From assembly GCF_004000845.1 (NCBI RefSeq), contig NZ_BIMA01000014.1:1-64000 (forward strand): a stretch of 64,000 bases of DNA, read 5' to 3'. The stretch comes from Paenibacillus koleovorans NBRC 103111 (GTDB lineage: Bacteria > Bacillota > Bacilli > Paenibacillales > NBRC-103111). Under the pieces are notes generated by a model, which did no database searches, had not been told where the DNA came from, and was given only the letters and a program-made list of their open reading frames with translations. Of this stretch, positions 60,722 to 64,000 are shown in pieces (the first letter of the stretch is position 1; each line of letters begins with the position of its first letter). Position numbers and translations under genes: made by a program.

Positions 60722-61630
60722 CTGTTCATGCTCTGTCTTCTGCTCCCGGCGTTTTTTCTGAACACCCAGCAGGAAGAACGTAAGGAAGTAGTACGCCCAA
60801 TAGGCGAGAAACTCTTCAATTGAAGGATTCTGCGTATAGCCGAGGAAGGCCTTCATGAAGATGCCGACTTGACCGTTGATGAACGGCTCGCCGCCGGTGT
60901 CGCGAATGAATTGCTGCTCATCCAGCGGATGCTCCGGCATAAACGCCGTGATGTTATAGATCTCGCCGATCTCCCCTCCGGGTGTCCGGTACATCGTGCC
61001 GACAATTCCCAAGTCTTGCATGATCCCGATGGCTTGCACGAGCAGGCCGGCCGCGATCATCATGAGGAAGACGCTGGTGATGCGGAAGAAGGTGCGAAGC
61101 TTGATCCTCCGGGTCCCCCGGAAAAACAAGAGGCCTACGACGAACGCTAGGATGAGACCGGCCAGTGCGCCCCAGCTCTGGAGCGCCTTCTGAATATCGC
61201 CGCCTGTAATCGCAGCGAAGAAAAACACCGTCTCCACGCCTTCCCGAACGACCACAAGAAACGAGTGGACGACCATATTGAGTGCGCCGCCGACCGTCAA
61301 AATATGCGCAATCTGATTTTGCACCTTGCCTTGCAAATCCGCGTTTTGTTGACTCATAAACATAACCATATGGGTCAACAAAACGCTGGACACGAGCATG
61401 ATGCCGATCTTCAAATAGTTCTGGCTGCCGATGCTGGCGTAGCCGGTAAAATAAACCTGGAACGCCAAGGCGACCGCGTAGCTGGCGAACAGCGCCAGCA
61501 ATACGCCGAGCCAAACCCATTTGCTCCAGCTGCGCTGCTCGATGCGAGCCAGATAAGTCAGAATGACGCCGACGATCAAGATCGCCTCGAGCGCCTCGCG
61601 AAAAGTGATTAAGAACGCCTGCAAATCCAT
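60707..61630 (-). CDS. FTR1-family iron permease (EfeU/FtrA type)
   Basis: A 307-residue membrane protein with seven helices. It has two iron-binding REGLE-type motifs: REALE (11-15) in the first helix and REGVE in the fourth (VVREGVETVFF). It imports ferric iron, usually after periplasmic or surface oxidation of ferrous iron. The C-terminus is basic and disordered (KKRREQKTEHEQKP). It is the last of at least three genes of the operon, 16 nt after the stalk-domain protein. Confidence 0.93.
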   Translation of the reverse strand: MDLQAFLITFREALEAILIVGVILTYLARIEQRSWSKWVWLGVLLALFASYAVALAFQVYFTGYASIGSQNYLKIGIMLVSSVLLTHMVMFMSQQNADLQGKVQNQIAHILTVGGALNMVVHSFLVVVREGVETVFFFAAITGGDIQKALQSWGALAGLILAFVVGLLFFRGTRRIKLRTFFRITSVFLMMIAAGLLVQAIGIMQDLGIVGTMYRTPGGEIGEIYNITAFMPEHPLDEQQFIRDTGGEPFINGQVGIFMKAFLGYTQNPSIEEFLAYWAYYFLTFFLLGVQKKRREQKTEHEQKPAA

Positions 61631-61646
61631 GGGCTGCCCGTCCGGA

Positions 61647-63128
61647 TTAACGGCCTACGATGATCGAGCCGTCGTAGTAGAACACGCGCTTGCCGAAGAG
61701 CTCGGTGATGGCGCGGAGCGGGATGAAGGAGCTGCCGTTCTGGATCAGAACCGGCTGGTCGAGCTTCACTTTATCGTTCACGATGCCGTCTTGAATGACA
61801 TCCGCCGAACCGACAACAAGCTCCGTTGTTTTGCCATCCTTAGCGATCTTAACGGTTTGCGTAGCGTCATCGTACGAGACAACGGCTTTCAAGGCTTCCG
61901 CGATCAGACGAACCGGAGCAAGCGTACGGCTCGTTTCCAGGCTCAGGAACGGTGCGTTTTCGGCTACTGCCGCTTTGCCGTCTACTTTGTAATCCACGGA
62001 GTTCAGCTTCAGTTGAATGCCTTCTTTCTCCGCGTTGTAAGTCAGCAGCTGGAAGCCGATCCGCTCAGCCTCTGCCAAGTTTTTGTTGTCCACCGCTTGG
62101 ATGAACTGCTCAGCCAGCGTCAAGATCGCTTTGTACTTGTCAGGGCCGAAGAACACTTCTTGAGTCGAAAGGAACATCAGACCTTCCATCACATAACCGC
62201 GTGCACCTGGAAGGTCGCCGGCTTCGAGCTTCGTAGACACTTGCTTGAAATATTCGTTTACTTTACCGACCATAGTGAGCTGAAGCGCATCGCCGATCGT
62301 TTGTTTGTTCAGCTTGGTCATGTCGGCGTTCGCGAAGGCGTTCAGGATCAGGTTCGCCTCTGCGGTGCCGCCCCCTCTCAGGTAGGTGTAGACCGGCATG
62401 TACAGGAAGTAGCCTTCCGTAATAGCGGCCGGCAGGTCGGCAGGCGCCTTGGTTGGGATGCTCTCGGCGTACGTATATGTAGCCAGGGCGTATGTCTTGA
62501 TCAGCGTCTTGTCCAAAATTTGGCGGTGTGCATTGAAATCATCGGTTTTGCCGCCGGCAATGTCGGCCTGCAGCTGCTCGAGATTCCCCTTCAGCGTGCT
62601 CACCATATCGATGCTGTATTTCAGGTCGCGTTTCTCAACTGTGCTGAGCAGGACGCCTTCGTAAAGCTGAATCACTTTGTCGAAGCCTTTCGTTGCAGCA
62701 GCCAGGTCGCCGCTAGTCATAGCCGGACGAACGACGGTGCTGATCAGATCGCGAAGCGCGAAGTAGAAGTACCATTGCAGCCCTTTGTCGATCGCTTGTT
62801 TCGCAGAGCCGGCCGGCAGATCGCCCTTGATGGCGCTGTCGACAACGAGCATAATGCTGGCGTCGATTTTCGGATCGTCCGCTTTAATCACGGCTTCTAC
62901 ACGTTTGACTTCCGTTTGAAACTTCTCTACGTAGAACTTCTTGATAGCAGCCAAGTCCGGTTTGTCCGTGAACATAGCCTTGATGTCGGCGAACGCCTTG
63001 ACTCGTTCTGCAATAACCGGATCTTCCGTAATCTTGAACTTGCTCTCCGCCCCAGCGGCGGAAACGAAGACGAACAAGGATGATAAGACGAGCGAAAGAC
63101 TTAGCAACAACTGCATAAAACGACGCAT
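61647..63128 (-). CDS. Secreted helical protein with C-terminal copper-amine-oxidase-like stalk domain
   Basis: A 493-residue protein with signal peptide (1-27), a mostly helical body (about 30-370) and a C-terminal stalk domain (about 385-493; TLAPVRLIAEALKAVVSYDDATQTVKIAKDG, SSFIPLRAITELFG). The stalk domain is common in Paenibacillus and is thought to hold proteins at the cell surface. The helical body may act as the iron-capturing partner of the FTR1 permease, as EfeO does, but has no clear sequence match. A 506-residue ORF on the opposite strand is its shadow. Confidence 0.82.
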   Translation of the reverse strand: MRRFMQLLLSLSLVLSSLFVFVSAAGAESKFKITEDPVIAERVKAFADIKAMFTDKPDLAAIKKFYVEKFQTEVKRVEAVIKADDPKIDASIMLVVDSAIKGDLPAGSAKQAIDKGLQWYFYFALRDLISTVVRPAMTSGDLAAATKGFDKVIQLYEGVLLSTVEKRDLKYSIDMVSTLKGNLEQLQADIAGGKTDDFNAHRQILDKTLIKTYALATYTYAESIPTKAPADLPAAITEGYFLYMPVYTYLRGGGTAEANLILNAFANADMTKLNKQTIGDALQLTMVGKVNEYFKQVSTKLEAGDLPGARGYVMEGLMFLSTQEVFFGPDKYKAILTLAEQFIQAVDNKNLAEAERIGFQLLTYNAEKEGIQLKLNSVDYKVDGKAAVAENAPFLSLETSRTLAPVRLIAEALKAVVSYDDATQTVKIAKDGKTTELVVGSADVIQDGIVNDKVKLDQPVLIQNGSSFIPLRAITELFGKRVFYYDGSIIVGR

Positions 63129-63161
63129 GAACTTCTCTCTCCTTTATATTTAAAAATAAGG

Positions 63162-64000
63162 TTACAACCATTTTTTGCGTCGCGCGAACCAGATCGCTCC
63201 GGCTCCCGCGATGATAACCCCGCCGATGACGATGAATGTTATCCATGGATTCGTCCGGTCGATCCGCTCCATGGGAGCGTGCCCGGCCAATTCTTTGCCT
63301 ACGGTCGGACTAGCCGATGAGGATGGCGATGCGGTTGCGGCAGGGCTTCCGCTCGGAGTGGACGTAGAAGCGGCTCCGGTCGCAGACGAATTCGTCTGCG
63401 GGCTAGTGCTTGGCGTCGGCGACTGCGACGCGGCGGTCGTCTGTGCCGGCGACGCGGAAGGCGATGGCGCCGTGCTTGCAGGTGGCGCCGTGCTGCTCGC
63501 GGCAGAAGTCGGGGTCGGTTGCGGCGCCGTAGTGCTCACCGGCGTAGTTGACGGTTCTGGCTGCACGACGACCGGCGTAGGTGTAGGCGTCGGAGTGGGT
63601 TGAGGCGTAGCCGGCGCCACATAAGCTTTGTAAGGGAACAGTGGCTTGACCGCGCTTAGGATGCCGTCCACTTTCGCTTTGAACACCTCAGGCTGCGCCG
63701 CGCGTTTGCCTACTCCGAACAATCCGGGATTGCCAAGTGCGTTCAACGCCTCGTCGAAAGCTTTGTCGATATCGGCAAGCTTCGGATTGATGGATGGGGC
63801 TAATGTGTCGTATGTAGCCTTGGCTTTGGCGAGCAAAATCTTCGTCGCGGCATAGTCGCTGATCCCTTGCAGGGAGTACGTAAAGCGGCGTTCAAGGTTC
63901 ATGACGAGAACGGCTCTGAAATTGGCGATCAGCAAGCTCTTGTCGCGGGCAGACAAGTTCTTGTCGAGCGTGACCGCCACCTCTTCGCCGAAGTGAGAAG
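63162..64000 (-). CDS. Iron-operon surface protein with mucin-like linker (N-terminus outside window)
   Basis: The frame is open through the right edge of the window. The visible C-terminal 279 or so residues consist of a helical part (LSARDKSLLIANFRAVLVMNL... YKAYVAP), a roughly 110-residue linker made mainly of Pro, Thr, Ser and Ala, and one transmembrane helix near the end (WITFIVIGGVIIAGAGAIWF) with a basic tail. This is a type I membrane anchor with a long extended stalk. It precedes the stalk-domain protein and the FTR1 permease and probably belongs to the same iron system. A GTG at 63978-63980 is unlikely to be the start. Confidence 0.75.
   Translation of the reverse strand, partial: SHFGEEVAVTLDKNLSARDKSLLIANFRAVLVMNLERRFTYSLQGISDYAATKILLAKAKATYDTLAPSINPKLADIDKAFDEALNALGNPGLFGVGKRAAQPEVFKAKVDGILSAVKPLFPYKAYVAPATPQPTPTPTPTPVVVQPEPSTTPVSTTAPQPTPTSAASSTAPPASTAPSPSASPAQTTAASQSPTPSTSPQTNSSATGAASTSTPSGSPAATASPSSSASPTVGKELAGHAPMERIDRTNPWITFIVIGGVIIAGAGAIWFARRKKWL

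Noticed and set aside
61563-63083. 506-residue plus-strand ORF
   Set aside because: It is antisense to the stalk-domain protein, which has a signal peptide and a recognisable domain; the plus-strand translation has no family features.
1-64000. CRISPR arrays, tRNA or rRNA genes, complete insertion sequences, riboswitches
   Set aside because: No regularly spaced repeats, cloverleaf sequences, transposase reading frames or known riboswitch cores were recognised on either strand.

Overview
This 64 kb window looks like the chromosome of a soil- or plant-associated Bacillota of the Paenibacillus/Cohnella type. The pointers are purine-rich Shine-Dalgarno sites with frequent GTG and TTG starts, consensus sigma-A promoters, lipobox substrate-binding proteins, MsmK-type ATPases, AraC, ROK and IclR sugar regulators, and copper-amine-oxidase-like stalk domains. 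I see no rRNA, tRNA, CRISPR array, prophage or intact insertion sequence. Most of the window (about 0.25-52.7 kb) is one large carbohydrate-utilisation region. A separate iron, envelope and lipid region follows (54.8-64 kb).

Layout. (1) 0.25-2.0 kb: an IclR regulator and a DHDPS/KDG-aldolase-like lyase behind a good promoter. (2) 2.5-14.8 kb: an unusual ABC import operon. It holds an MsmK-like ATPase, a giant 988-residue binding protein (two beta-sandwiches plus a binding domain), two complete permease pairs, an NHL-TPR-Yip1 membrane protein and a membrane-anchored DUF5696 glycosidase-like protein. (3) 14.8-19.0 kb: an ABC exporter with an odd insertion, followed by an OmpR-type response regulator and its kinase. 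(4) 19.1-40.6 kb: five GH32-type enzymes without signal peptides, an AraC regulator, two aldo/keto reductases, a TIM-barrel isomerase, two Gfo/Idh/MocA dehydrogenases, a FucU-type mutarotase, a ROK regulator, galactonate dehydratase (dgoD), two tandem orphan binding lipoproteins and a beta-propeller protein. (5) 40.7-52.7 kb: an eleven-gene operon of two sialidase-like proteins, a GHL6-type glycosidase, a second TIM-barrel isomerase, an M55 peptidase, an HpaI-type aldolase, a GarR-type reductase, a YciI protein, a zinc dehydrogenase, a third Gfo/Idh/MocA protein that seems to start at AUU, and a BASS transporter. (6) 52.7-54.7 kb: a decayed repeat-domain fragment, a possible ADP-ribosyltransferase-fold protein and a flavin monooxygenase. 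(7) 54.8-60 kb: a UDP-glucuronate-epimerase-like gene and a three-gene membrane operon preceded by a consensus-like promoter and a near-perfect Fur box. (8) 60-64 kb: repeat-rich spacer, then an FTR1 iron-permease operon on the minus strand that runs off the right edge.

How it fits together. Imported oligosaccharides, probably fructose-containing or decorated glycans, would be cut in the cytoplasm, since none of the glycosidases in blocks 4 and 5 has a signal peptide. Products would pass through sugar oxidation and epimerisation (Gfo/Idh/MocA, TIM-barrel isomerases, zinc dehydrogenase), dehydration (DgoD) and aldol cleavage (HpaI and DHDPS families), with GarR reducing the aldehyde product.

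The strongest regulatory signal is a composite promoter found three times with identical geometry: TATCAAC, 14 bp, CAACCG, then a -10 box. The copies precede the 19.1 kb fructosidase pair, the 23.4 kb operon (where the element overlaps the divergent araC promoter) and the 40.8 kb operon. I infer that they are targets of the AraC regulator at 22.4-23.3 kb. The third copy also carries a good catabolite-repression (cre) site. All assignments come from reading the sequence; no database search was run.
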